Positions 6,764-14,314 of a stretch of DNA of 32,314 nucleotides are shown in pieces. The notes under the pieces are model-generated. The model was not told where the DNA came from, ran no database searches, and worked only from the letters and a program-made list of their open reading frames with translations. The DNA comes from Pseudomonas sp. ATCC PTA-122608 (GTDB lineage Bacteria; Pseudomonadota; Gammaproteobacteria; Pseudomonadales; Pseudomonadaceae), in NCBI RefSeq assembly GCF_001952855.1, contig NZ_LPNO01000028.1, positions 1 to 32,314 on the forward strand, in the 5' to 3' direction. Position 1 is the first letter of the stretch. Each line of letters starts with the position of its first letter. Both the position numbers and the translations under genes were made by a program.

Positions 6764-9610
6764 TTAGCCTGCTACCAACACCCGAATCGCTTCCAGTCGC
6801 AGCGCAGCCTTGTCGAGCATGGCCAGGCCTTGCTCGCGCTGTTGGCGCAGGGCAACCAGTTCGCTGTCACGCACGGTCGGGTTGACCGCTTGCAACGCGG
6901 TCAGGCGCGCCAGTTCTTCGTCGGTGTCCGCCGCCAGGCGACGTTGAGCCTCGGCCACGCGCTCGGCGTGACGCGGGGCGATCTTCTCTTCACCGGCGTT
7001 GATCCGTGGCGTCAGCTGGTCGCGCTGGGCCTGGACGAACTTGTTGGCGCTGGCCCGTGGCACGCTTTCCAGCTGGTCGTTCAAGGTCAGGAACGAGACG
7101 CGGCCCGACAGGTCATTGCCGTTGGCGTCCAGCAGGCAGCGCAGCGCGGCCGGTGGCAGGTAGCGGCCCAGTTGCAGCGAGCGTGGGGCAACCACTTCGC
7201 TGACGTAGAGCAGTTCCAGCAACACGGTGCCCGGCTTGAGCGCCTTGTTCTTGATCAGCGCCACGGCGGTGTTGCCCATGGAACCGGACAGCACCAGGTC
7301 CATGCCGCCTTGCACCATCGGGTGTTCCCAGGTGATGAACTGCATGTCTTCGCGGGACAGTGCCTGGTTGCGATCGTAGGTGATGGTCACGCCTTCGTCG
7401 TCGCCCAGGGGGAAGCTGGCGTCGAGCATTTTTTCGCTGGGCTTGAGGATCAGGGCGTTTTCCGAATGGTCTTCGCTGTCGATGCCGAAGGCGTCGAACA
7501 GGGTTTCCATGTAGATCGGCAGGGTGAACTGGTCGTCTTGCTCAAGGATGTCTTCCACCAGCGCATCACCTTCGCCAGCGCCGCCGGAGTTGAGCTCCAG
7601 CAAACGGTCGCGGCCGGTGTGCAGCTCGGCTTCGAGGCGCTCGCGCTCGGCACGGGCTTCGTCGATCAGCGCTTGCCACTCGCCGTCGTCGGCATTTTCC
7701 AGCAGCGGCAGCAGGCGCGGGCCGAACTGGTGCTGCAAGGCGTTGCCGGTCGGGCAGGTGTTGAGGAACGCGTTCAGCGCTTCGTGGTACCACTGGAACA
7801 GGCGCTCTTGCGGGCTGGTTTCCAGGTACGGCACGTGCAGTTCGATCACATGCTTCTGGCCGATCCGGTCCAGACGGCCGATCCGCTGTTCCAGCAGGTC
7901 CGGGTGGGATGGCAGGTCGAACAGCACCAGGTGGTGGGAGAACTGGAAGTTGCGGCCTTCACTGCCGATTTCCGAGCAGATCAGCACTTGGGCGCCGAAC
8001 TCTTCATCTGCAAAGTAAGCAGCGGCGCGGTCACGCTCGAGGATATTCATGCCCTCGTGGAACACCGTGGCCGGGATGCCGGAGCGCACGCGCAGGGCGT
8101 CTTCCAGGTCCATGGCGGTTTCGGCGTGGGCGCAGATCACCAGGACTTTGGTGCGCTTGAGCATTTTCAGCTGATCGATCAGCCACTCGACGCGCGGGTC
8201 GAAACGCCACCAGCGTTGTTCTTCATCCACATCCGGCTGCGACTGGAAGCTGACTTCCGGGTACAGCTCGGCATGTTCGCCCAGGGGCAATTCGAGGTAT
8301 TCGTCCGGGCACGGCAGCGGGTAGGCGTGCAGCTTGCGCTCCGGGAAGCCTTGCACCGCAGCGCGGGTGTTGCGGAACAGCACGCGGCCGGTGCCGTGGC
8401 GGTCCAGCAGTTCGCGTACCAAACGGGCGCTGGCTTCGGCGTCGCCATCGTTGACGGCGGTCAGCAGGGCTTCGCCTTCGTTGCCGAGGAAACCCTGGAT
8501 GGTCTTGTGGGCGGCCGGCGAGAGGCGGCCCTTGTCCAGCAGCTCCTGAACGGCTTCGGCCACCGGGCGATAGTTTTCGCTCTCGGCGCGGAAGGCGTGC
8601 AGGTCGTGGAAACGGTTCGGGTCCAGCAGGCGCAGGCGCGCGAAGTGGCTGTCCTGGCCCAGTTGCTCAGGGGTTGCGGTGAGCAGCAGCACGCCCGGAA
8701 TCACTTCGGCCAGTTGCTCCACCAGCGTGTACTCGGGGCTGGCTTTTTCTTCGTGCCACACCAGGTGGTGAGCTTCGTCGACCACCAACAAATCCCAGCC
8801 GGCGGCGAACAGCGCGTCCTGGGCCTTCTCGTCGTCCACCAGCCATTCCAGGGCCACCAGCGCGAGCTGGGTGTCTTCGAACGGGTTGGCGGCATCGCTT
8901 TCGATAAAGCGTTCTTCGTCGAACAGCGCAACTTGCAGGTTGAAGCGGCGGCGCATTTCCACCAGCCACTGGTGCTGGAGGTTTTCCGGCACCAGGATCA
9001 GTACGCGGTTGGCGCGACCCGACAGCAATTGGCGATGAATCACCAGGCCGGCTTCGATGGTCTTGCCCAGCCCCACTTCGTCTGCCAGCAGAACCCGCGG
9101 CGCGATACGGTCCGCGACTTCACGGGCGATGTGCAGTTGGTGCGCGATCGGTTGCGCACGCACGCCGCCCAGGCCCCAGAGCGAGGACTGCAACTGGCGG
9201 CTGGTGTGTTCAAGGGTGTGGTAGCGCAGGGAGAACCAGGCCAGCGGGTCGATCTGGCCGGCGAACAGACGGTCGCTGGCCAAACGGAACTGGATGAAGT
9301 TCGAGAGTTGGGTTTCCGGCAGGGTGACCTGCTCGTTCTGCCCATTGAGGCCGTGGTAGACCAGCAGGCCGTCGACATCGTCGACTTCTTGCACGGTCAT
9401 TTTCCAGCCTTCGAAATGGGTGATGGTGTCACCCGGCGAAAACCTCACGCGAGTGAGGGGCGCATTCCGTAGCGCATACTGGCGAGTGTCGCCAGTGGCC
9501 GGATAGAGCACGGTTAACAAGCGGCCGTCCTGTGCCAGAACGGTGCCTAACCCCAGCTCTGCTTCGCTGTCACTAATCCAGCGTTGCCCCGGTTGATACT
9601 GCTGCGCCAT
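6764..9610 (-). CDS. rapA: RNA polymerase-associated ATPase RapA (HepA), SWI2/SNF2 family
   Basis: RapA binds RNA polymerase and uses ATP to help recycle it after transcription. The 948-aa length is normal for the family (E. coli RapA is 968 aa). The N-terminal ~110 residues form the RapA-specific Tudor-like/KOW region (starting QYQPGQRWISDSEAELGLG). The helicase core has Walker A ADEVGLGKT (176-184), the Walker B box DEAH (278-281) and motif III TATP (311-314). A C-terminal helicase lobe includes GSEGRNFQFSHH and QRIGRLDRIGQ, the arginine-finger motif VI. The C-terminal third matches the RapA-specific spacer and tail. The start at 9610 gives the conserved MAQQYQPGQRW beginning, with AGG a few bases upstream. 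The gene appears monocistronic and ends in a clear terminator. I see no defect. Confidence 0.97.
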   Translation of the reverse strand: MAQQYQPGQRWISDSEAELGLGTVLAQDGRLLTVLYPATGDTRQYALRNAPLTRVRFSPGDTITHFEGWKMTVQEVDDVDGLLVYHGLNGQNEQVTLPETQLSNFIQFRLASDRLFAGQIDPLAWFSLRYHTLEHTSRQLQSSLWGLGGVRAQPIAHQLHIAREVADRIAPRVLLADEVGLGKTIEAGLVIHRQLLSGRANRVLILVPENLQHQWLVEMRRRFNLQVALFDEERFIESDAANPFEDTQLALVALEWLVDDEKAQDALFAAGWDLLVVDEAHHLVWHEEKASPEYTLVEQLAEVIPGVLLLTATPEQLGQDSHFARLRLLDPNRFHDLHAFRAESENYRPVAEAVQELLDKGRLSPAAHKTIQGFLGNEGEALLTAVNDGDAEASARLVRELLDRHGTGRVLFRNTRAAVQGFPERKLHAYPLPCPDEYLELPLGEHAELYPEVSFQSQPDVDEEQRWWRFDPRVEWLIDQLKMLKRTKVLVICAHAETAMDLEDALRVRSGIPATVFHEGMNILERDRAAAYFADEEFGAQVLICSEIGSEGRNFQFSHHLVLFDLPSHPDLLEQRIGRLDRIGQKHVIELHVPYLETSPQERLFQWYHEALNAFLNTCPTGNALQHQFGPRLLPLLENADDGEWQALIDEARAERERLEAELHTGRDRLLELNSGGAGEGDALVEDILEQDDQFTLPIYMETLFDAFGIDSEDHSENALILKPSEKMLDASFPLGDDEGVTITYDRNQALSREDMQFITWEHPMVQGGMDLVLSGSMGNTAVALIKNKALKPGTVLLELLYVSEVVAPRSLQLGRYLPPAALRCLLDANGNDLSGRVSFLTLNDQLESVPRASANKFVQAQRDQLTPRINAGEEKIAPRHAERVAEAQRRLAADTDEELARLTALQAVNPTVRDSELVALRQQREQGLAMLDKAALRLEAIRVLVAG

Positions 9611-9680
9611 GCTGCCTGACTCCCGCCGTGAAAAAGCCGACTATTCTAACGGAACACGGCTTCCAGACCAAAAGGAATAG

Positions 9681-9716
9681 GTGCAGCTTCAAGCTTTAAG
9701 CTACAAGCGGCAAGAA
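9681..9716. repeat. Short AGCTT-rich intergenic repeat fragment
   Basis: The sequence 'gcagcttcaagctttaagct' and the following 'acaagcggcaag' resemble the AGCTTGAAGCTT-type short repeats scattered through Pseudomonas intergenic regions. Only one copy is in this window, so the call rests on general resemblance. Confidence 0.35.
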
Positions 9717-9826
9717 AAAGGGCTGTATGTTCGTCGGATAGATGACGATTAGTTCACAAGTTGGCGGCTTGACGCTCAAGTCGTCACCCACGCAGCCGAC
9801 AGTCTGCTGAACAGGAGACTATTAAT

Positions 9827-10168
9827 ATGCTGCCACCCATGCTGCCCCTGAGTGTTGTGCCGGTCACGTCGCAGCTTGACCCGGTGCGCCAGAAGCCGGA
9901 TATCCCGCCCGTGGTGCCGGTTCAACCAGGCTCCAACGAAAGCACCATCGACCTGCAAAAGCGCGACCCCGAGGAAGCGGCACTGTTGCTGCGCGAGGAA
10001 CAGCGACGCCAGCAGGAACAGCAAAAGCGCCGCCGCGAAGCCGATGAGGATCCGCAGGAGCACCTGGCTGTTCCCGGTGACGAACTCAACGCCGACAACA
10101 CCGTGCCGGTGGTGCCGCTGATTGAAGACGCGCCACGCCAAGGCTTGTGGGTGGACGTCGAGGTTTAA
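9827..10168 (+). CDS. Conserved hypothetical protein, proline-rich then charged coil
   Basis: The 113-aa product has no recognised domain. Residues 1-35 are rich in Pro and Val (MLPPMLPLSVVPV, DIPPVVPVQPG). Residues ~45-75 are a highly charged helix with a Gln/Arg/Glu stretch (LLLREEQRRQQEQQKRR), and the acidic tail ends WVDVEV. There is no signal peptide or membrane segment. ACAGGAGA at 9811-9818 is a strong ribosome binding site, which supports expression. Its stop codon overlaps that of the convergent aminotransferase by 4 bases (TTAA), and no terminator separates the two. Function is unknown; it may be a low-complexity, partly disordered protein. Confidence 0.75.
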   Translation: MLPPMLPLSVVPVTSQLDPVRQKPDIPPVVPVQPGSNESTIDLQKRDPEEAALLLREEQRRQQEQQKRRREADEDPQEHLAVPGDELNADNTVPVVPLIEDAPRQGLWVDVEV

Positions 10169-11361
10169 TCCTGCAGTTCGTGCAGGGCGGCGATCAGTTG
10201 CCCGATGTCTTGTGCCGTGTTGAGGTAGCTCACGGAGATTCGCGCCACGCTGTCCAGCTCGCGGGCTTGCATGTCCAGCGGCGTGTAGGGCACACCGTTG
10301 GCACCGATGTTGATTCGCTTGAGCCCCAGGCGGCGCTTGAGCTCGAAGGCGTCCCAGCCGGCCAGGTTGAAGGCGATCAGGCCGGACTGGTTTGCGGCAA
10401 TACCCAAATCATGCAGGGTAATCCCCTCGATCCCGCGTAGTTCTTCGCGGATCGTGTCACTTAGAAGCCGAACCGTCCGGCGAATCCGCTCAACGCCCAG
10501 TCGATTGACCTCCAGCAACGCATTGCCCAGGCCTGCCAACAGCGCGAATGACACTTCGCTGGTTTCAAAGCGCCGGGCGTCGTTGCGCAAATCGAAACCC
10601 GCAGGGCTCCAGGGCGCAGAAAACACATCGCGTTGGGCCGGGTTCAAGCGCTCGAGAAAATCCGGCCGCACATACAGCAATGCGGTTCCCCGCGGGCCTC
10701 GCAGATGCTTGCGCCCGGCGCCCTTGAGCACATCGCAGTGCAGTGCTTGCACATCCACCGGCACCTGGCCGAGGGCTTGCCCGGCGTCGATGAAATAAGC
10801 AATGCCGTGACGCTTGGCCAACGCGCCGATGGCCTCGGCAGGGTTGATCAAGCCGCTGTTGGCGGGGAGCCAGGTCAGGTCGATCAAGCGCACCCGGGCG
10901 TCGAGCATGGCTTCCAGGCCGGCGACGGACACCGCGCCGGTTTCATCGCAAGGGATCACCTCTACGTGCGCACCCGCTTGCACGGCTGTCTGCATGCTGG
11001 CCAGGTTGCCGCCCCATTCGTGGCGGCCCACCAGAATACGGTCGCCCGGTTTCCACGGTCCCAGCGCCTGGAACGCCATGCTCCAGGCGGTCGAGCCGCT
11101 GCTGGCAAAGGCAATCGATGACACCGGCGCGTTGAGCAATTGCGCGGCGGCGCGACGGGCTTTTTCCGCCAATAGTGCACCGTGTTCGCCGGCCTCCATC
11201 GGCCCATCCCGGGCTTCGCGTTGCAACTGGTCAATGATTGCGTCGAGCGTCCCCTGGCTCGGCAGGGAGGCCCCGGCGTGGTTGAAGTGGACGATGCCGG
11301 ACTGGCAGCCCGGCGTTTCGTCCCGCAGTTCCCGGACTTGCGTCAGGGACAGCGCGGTCAC
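10165..11361 (-). CDS. Class V-fold PLP-dependent aminotransferase/lyase
   Basis: The 398-aa product has the fold-type I, class V layout. It includes a SSGSTAWS segment (~88-95) for the cofactor phosphate, DAGQ at 192-195 (the aspartate contacting the pyridine nitrogen) and the probable Schiff-base lysine K218 in GRKHLRGPRG. This resembles the isopenicillin-N-epimerase/cysteine desulfurase-like class V proteins. The substrate is not evident; the Arg-rich RGPRG after the lysine is typical of members acting on amino acids or sulfur compounds. The start ATG overlaps the RidA-family stop by 4 bases (ATGA), so the two are translationally coupled. This makes sense chemically, since RidA proteins hydrolyse the reactive enamine/imine intermediates released by PLP enzymes. 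A LysR-type regulator begins the same operon. Confidence 0.88.
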   Translation of the reverse strand: MTALSLTQVRELRDETPGCQSGIVHFNHAGASLPSQGTLDAIIDQLQREARDGPMEAGEHGALLAEKARRAAAQLLNAPVSSIAFASSGSTAWSMAFQALGPWKPGDRILVGRHEWGGNLASMQTAVQAGAHVEVIPCDETGAVSVAGLEAMLDARVRLIDLTWLPANSGLINPAEAIGALAKRHGIAYFIDAGQALGQVPVDVQALHCDVLKGAGRKHLRGPRGTALLYVRPDFLERLNPAQRDVFSAPWSPAGFDLRNDARRFETSEVSFALLAGLGNALLEVNRLGVERIRRTVRLLSDTIREELRGIEGITLHDLGIAANQSGLIAFNLAGWDAFELKRRLGLKRINIGANGVPYTPLDMQARELDSVARISVSYLNTAQDIGQLIAALHELQD

Positions 11362-11828
11362 GGCTGCAGCTCGAAAATCGCATCGATCTCCACTGCCACA
11401 CCGCCCGGCAAACTGGCGACGCCCACGGCAGTACGGGCGTGCCGGCCTTTGTCACCCAGGGCGTTGACCAGCAGGTTCGAGGCGCCATTGGCCACTGCGC
11501 CCTGGCGCTGGAAGTCGCCGCTGCTGGCGATAAACACGCCCAAGCGGATGATGCGCACCAGCCGCGACAGGTCATCGCCCAGGGCATCGCTCAATTGTGC
11601 GAGCAGGCCCAGCGCAGCGAGTTCGGCGGCTTTAGCGCCTTCGTCTTCGCTGATGGACTCGCCGAGACGACCGATGTAGGTGGGTTTGCCGTCCAGCAGC
11701 GGGATTTGGCCGGAGATGAATAGCTGGTTCTGGCTGATCACGAAATTGACGTAGTTGGCGATCGGCTGGCTGGGTGTCGGCAGGCTCAGACCGAGGGCTT
11801 TTACGCGTTGCGAGATGGAATGGCTCAT
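11358..11828 (-). CDS. RidA (YjgF/YER057c/UK114) family protein
   Basis: RidA-family proteins are small trimeric enzymes, many of which hydrolyse 2-aminoacrylate-type enamines and imines made by PLP enzymes. This 156-aa member carries the C-terminal signature RTAVGVASLPGGVAVEIDAIF, including the conserved Arg that binds the substrate carboxylate and the Glu of VEID. It is longer than canonical RidA (~128 aa) and belongs to the YjgF-like subgroup that begins with an 'IANYVNFVISQNQLFISGQIP' style segment. AGAGGA lies 7-12 bases before the ATG at 11828. It sits between a 31-codon ORF and the aminotransferase, overlapping each by the ATGA arrangement. Specificity towards the aminotransferase product is an inference from this coupling. 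Confidence 0.9.
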   Translation of the reverse strand: MSHSISQRVKALGLSLPTPSQPIANYVNFVISQNQLFISGQIPLLDGKPTYIGRLGESISEDEGAKAAELAALGLLAQLSDALGDDLSRLVRIIRLGVFIASSGDFQRQGAVANGASNLLVNALGDKGRHARTAVGVASLPGGVAVEIDAIFELQP

Positions 11829-11920
11829 GTTGAATCCTCTTGGGAAGAGTCTTCAGCATGGGCGGCGTGGTTTTGGTCGACAAACGGATAGATCTCACTC
11901 GACGTATCGAAATAACTCAT
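11825..11920 (-). CDS. Possible 31-aa small protein coupling LysR and RidA genes
   Basis: An ATG at 11920 overlaps the LysR-family TGA (ATGA), opening a 31-codon frame that ends with TGA at 11827-11825, overlapping the RidA ATG in another ATGA. The peptide is acidic and soluble-looking, beginning MSYFDTSSEIYP and ending SSQEDST; it resembles nothing I recognise. The exact fit of start and stop to both neighbours suggests that it is translated, either as a functional micropeptide or as a device that carries ribosomes from one gene to the next. It could also be chance, since it is short and has no clear binding site of its own. Confidence 0.45.
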   Translation of the reverse strand: MSYFDTSSEIYPFVDQNHAAHAEDSSQEDST

Positions 11921-12789
11921 GCGTCGGCACAGACTTCCCGTAGCCATTCACTGAAACAGGTGGCCGCTTGGCTGGTGTCGCCTTGCGGGGTGATCAGCCA
12001 GTAGCCGATCTCGCTGTGGTAGGGCGGCCAGTCGAAGGCTTCCACCAATGTGCCATCCTTCAACCTGCGCTCGATCAGGCGGTGGCGCCCCATGGCGATG
12101 CCCTGGCCGGCGACGGCGGCTTCCACCACGATGTTGTAGTCGTGCAACAGTGCCTTGGGGTAATGCTCCACATCCACCTGGTAATGCCGGGACCAGTCGG
12201 TCCACTCGAAAGGGCGGTGCGAGGTGGCCATCAACAGCGGGCCGTTCTCCAGTTGGCTGGCCTTGAATGCCGGGCTGCACACCGGTGACAGGGTTTCGCT
12301 CATCAGGCGCGTGGCCTGCACATCGGCCCAGTCACCCTTGCCGTAGCGAATCGCCAGGTCAACTTCGGCGGCGGCTACATCTGCCAGTTGAATCGCGGGC
12401 ACCAACTCCACCTGAATGTGCGGGTAGCGGCTGAGAAACCCGGCCAGGCGCGGCGCCAGCCACAAGGTGGCGAACGAGGCGAGCAGGCCGACGCGCAGCA
12501 CGGTGGTGGCGGGCGGGGTTTGTTGCTGGCGGGTAGCGGCGGCGATGACGTCGAGGGCGGGGCGGATTTGGTCGTAGTAGTGTTGGCCGTCTTCAGTCAG
12601 ATCGATGGCGCGGGTGCGTCGGATAAATAGCGGTTTGCCCAGATGCTGTTCGAGCTTCTGCACTTGATGGCTGAGGGCGCTTTGGGTCACCGACAGCTCG
12701 GCGGCGGCCTTGATAAAGCTCAGATGCCGGGCCACGGCCTCAAAGGCGCGCAGGGCCAGGAGTGGGGGAAGGTCCTTGTGCAGTGCCAC
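11917..12789 (-). CDS. LysR-type transcriptional regulator, GcvA-like
   Basis: The 290-aa product is a typical LysR regulator. An N-terminal winged helix-turn-helix (residues ~10-65, with LRAFEAVARHLSFIKAAAEL and VTQSALSHQVQKLEQHLGKPLF) is followed by a co-inducer domain from ~90. The HLSF...SALSHQ pattern is that of the GcvA/AmpR branch. It is the first gene of a minus-strand set leading through a 31-codon ORF to the RidA-family protein and the class V aminotransferase, all in ATGA overlaps. It therefore probably regulates this set together with itself, whereas most LysR genes are divergent from their targets. The 132 bp upstream separates it from a divergent small gene, which could also be a target. 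The inducer is unknown. Confidence 0.9.
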   Translation of the reverse strand: MALHKDLPPLLALRAFEAVARHLSFIKAAAELSVTQSALSHQVQKLEQHLGKPLFIRRTRAIDLTEDGQHYYDQIRPALDVIAAATRQQQTPPATTVLRVGLLASFATLWLAPRLAGFLSRYPHIQVELVPAIQLADVAAAEVDLAIRYGKGDWADVQATRLMSETLSPVCSPAFKASQLENGPLLMATSHRPFEWTDWSRHYQVDVEHYPKALLHDYNIVVEAAVAGQGIAMGRHRLIERRLKDGTLVEAFDWPPYHSEIGYWLITPQGDTSQAATCFSEWLREVCADA

Positions 12790-12921
12790 GTCGAACGCTC
12801 TGTGTGAGGGTTTGGATCGGGGATTTTGCGGGCAAATGGGTTGGATGACACCGATTTTGTTTACGCGGGATTGGCGCAGGACGCATTATTGGGGCATCCA
12901 AGCCATTACGTAAGCCAAGCC

Positions 12922-13083
12922 ATGAGTGACGATGACAAACTGATAGACCTGAATGCCGAACGGGCCAAACGTGTTCATGACCTGAATGACAAACGACTGA
13001 ATGAAGTGCGCCAGGCGTTTGAGCAGGCGATGCCGTTGGGTAAGCCTAAGAAAAAGCCGAAAAACAAACCGAAAAAGCGTTGA
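12922..13083 (+). CDS. Small hypothetical protein with lysine-rich tail
   Basis: The 53-aa product is strongly charged. Residues 1-35 are a predicted helix (MSDDDKLIDLNAERAKRVHDL) and the last ~15 residues are almost all Lys and Pro (KPKKKPKNKPKKR). That tail suggests binding to nucleic acid or another polyanion, but this is inference. I chose ATG 12922 because the longer in-frame start at 12826 would add residues unlike the rest and lying in the probable promoter region. A hairpin immediately follows the stop. It diverges from the LysR gene. Confidence 0.65.
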   Translation: MSDDDKLIDLNAERAKRVHDLNDKRLNEVRQAFEQAMPLGKPKKKPKNKPKKR

Positions 13084-13088
13084 TATAG

Positions 13089-13108
13089 CCTGCATCGTTT
13101 GATGCAGG
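13089..13108 (+). terminator. Hairpin after the 53-aa gene (probable terminator)
   Basis: CCTGCATC (13089-13096) and GATGCAGG (13101-13108) form a perfect 8-bp stem with the loop GTTT, 5 bases after the stop codon. The tail is only moderately T-rich, so termination may be partial. Confidence 0.55.
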
Positions 13109-13147
13109 TCAGTTATTTCCCTTCTTTACGCTCCGTTGCGGGCGACA

Positions 13148-13161
13148 TTGATCCTCGTCAA
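13148..13161 (+). promoter_or_regulatory. Anr/FNR box upstream of ccoM-like gene
   Basis: TTGATCCTCGTCAA matches the Anr/FNR consensus TTGAT-N4-ATCAA at all but one base (G for A at the start of the right half). A -10-like TAACTT lies at 13184-13189. This places the start of transcription near 13195 and the box centre (13154.5) at about -41, the classic class II activator position. It implies induction at low oxygen. Confidence 0.75.
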
Positions 13162-13226
13162 TTTCTTCTTTCGTCTTCTTGGTTAACTTAGCCCTATCGC
13201 AACAGGGCAAGTGCAGGAGGCCGGTC

Positions 13227-13343
13227 ATGTTTTTCGATAATGTGGTATTTGCCGGAGTGCTGACGGTTGGCCTCATGGTGATGTTCTTTGTAGGGTTTGG
13301 AATTTTTATCTGGAAAGACGCTAATAAGCGTAAGAAGCCTTAG
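13227..13343 (+). CDS. ccoM: CcoM-like small subunit of cbb3-type cytochrome c oxidase
   Basis: The 38-aa product is a single membrane helix (VVFAGVLTVGLMVMFFVGFGIFIW) ending in a positively charged KDANKRKKP. This matches what I recall of the Pseudomonas stutzeri CcoM subunit, an extra single-helix peptide that stabilises the cbb3 oxidase. A strong site, GCAGGAGG (13213-13220), precedes the ATG. An Anr/FNR box stands upstream and a perfect terminator follows, so it is a complete low-oxygen-induced transcription unit. It is far from any ccoNOQP genes in this window. The identification rests on memory of the family, not on a search. The regulatory context, which suits a high-affinity oxidase, supports it independently. 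Confidence 0.75.
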   Translation: MFFDNVVFAGVLTVGLMVMFFVGFGIFIWKDANKRKKP

Positions 13344-13379
13344 GTCTTTTCGGGATACATGAGCACGCAAGGCATTTTG

Positions 13380-13403
13380 GGCGACTTCGGTCGCCTTTTT
13401 TTT
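13380..13403 (+). terminator. Intrinsic terminator of the ccoM-like gene
   Basis: GGCGAC (13380-13385), tetraloop TTCG, GTCGCC (13390-13395), then eight Ts. This is a textbook rho-independent terminator 36 bp after the stop. Confidence 0.93.
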
Positions 13404-13422
13404 GTTTTCGATTTAGTGGGGG

Positions 13423-13737
13423 TTGAGTACATATCCGTTATTTAGGTAACGGCCGCCTATGGTTCCGCTCTTACAGCGGGTCACTTTTGGCAAACGCCCC
13501 AAAAGTAACCAAAAGGTCTTTGCCCCACCACTCGGTGCCTCGCCCAGGCTCGGCATGCCCGCACTCCTGCCCGGTTCCGCGGGCCGCCGCGACGGGCCAT
13601 CCATGGCCCGGCGCGGCTAAATCGGCATCCCTGCCGATTTACCCGCTCCACCGTGCCTACTTGCGGCCATCGTGGTTGACGGGGCCCGCAGATCAAGATC
13701 AAAAGCAGAGCACAGCGGCCTACAGGCCGGCTTGAGC
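13423..13737. repeat. Long intergenic repeat, copy B (inverted, diverged)
   Basis: The reverse complement of this stretch follows copies A and C: the 'ggttccgctcttacagcgg' end, the 'gccccaccactcggtgcc' block, a GC-rich core and the GATCAAGATCAAAAGCAGA end. It is less similar to A and C than they are to each other. Small ORFs here lack ribosome binding sites and are not called. Confidence 0.75.
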
Positions 13738-13783
13738 GTTAAAAGCCAGATCAAAAGCCAGAGCGAAAGCAGAGCTGCTTTTC

Positions 13784-13883
13784 TGTGGGAGCGGGCTTGC
13801 TCGCGAAAAACCTGAGGGCGCCGCGTTCATCCAGAATGCCAGCGTCATCGTTAACGACCTTCGCGAGCAAGCCCGCTCCCACA
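13784..13883. repeat. REP doublet between two long repeats
   Basis: Perfect 24-bp inverted arms at 13784-13807 and 13860-13883 (core GGGAGCGGGCTTGCTCGCGAA) are separated by 52 bp. The doublet lies between repeat copies B and C, which are themselves inverted, giving a nested symmetrical structure. Confidence 0.9.
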
Positions 13884-13930
13884 TTTGGACCGTGCCCGCT
13901 TCTGGTTTTGCTGTTGCTGTTGCTTCACCA

Positions 13931-14250
13931 CACTCAAGCCGGCCGGTAGGCCGCTGTGCTCTTGATCTGCTTGTGATCTTGATCTTAGGCGCCCCGTTAA
14001 ACCACGCTGGCCGAACGCAGGCTTTGGAGCGTGGGTAACCCGGCAGGACGCCGGGTTAGCCGCGCTGGGCCAAGGATGGCCCATCGCGGCGGCCCACGCT
14101 CCAAAGCCGGAGTGAGGGCACACCGAGCCCAAGCGAGGTGCCGAGTGGTGGGGCAAGAGCGTTTTGCTTACTTTTGCGCTTTTCAAAAGTGAGCCGCTGT
14201 AAGAGCGGAACCCATATCAGTCATCACCCAAATAACGGATATTCACCCAA
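13931..14250. repeat. Long intergenic repeat, copy C
   Basis: Bases ~13970-14250 match copy A (1-285) with only scattered differences and in the same orientation. The stretch 13931-13969 ('caagccggccggtaggccgc' onward) is the mirror of the end of copy B. Non-coding; the ORFs within it are the repeat translated. The gap from 13404 to 14261 holds only these repeats and the REP doublet. Confidence 0.85.
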
Positions 14251-14261
14251 ACCCCAGCCAT

Positions 14262-14292
14262 AAAAAAAGGCGCAACCCTCACAGGTCGCACC
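14262..14292 (-). terminator. Intrinsic terminator of pitA
   Basis: On the minus strand GGTGCGACC pairs with GGTTGCGCC (9 bp including two G-U wobbles) and is followed by seven Ts. On the plus strand the same bases would give C-A mismatches, so the element is specific to minus-strand transcription, that is to the phosphate transporter ending at 14315. Confidence 0.88.
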
Positions 14293-14314
14293 TTCTTCAC
14301 AAGCCAAAGATCTG

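Noticed and set aside
6653..9472. 939-codon open frame on the plus strand
   Set aside because: It is entirely antisense to rapA, whose motifs are all intact, and it starts inside a REP arm.
13784..13883. Repeat pairs considered as a CRISPR array
   Set aside because: The repeats are inverted and come in pairs without regularly spaced unique spacers, and no cas genes are present; they are REP doublets.
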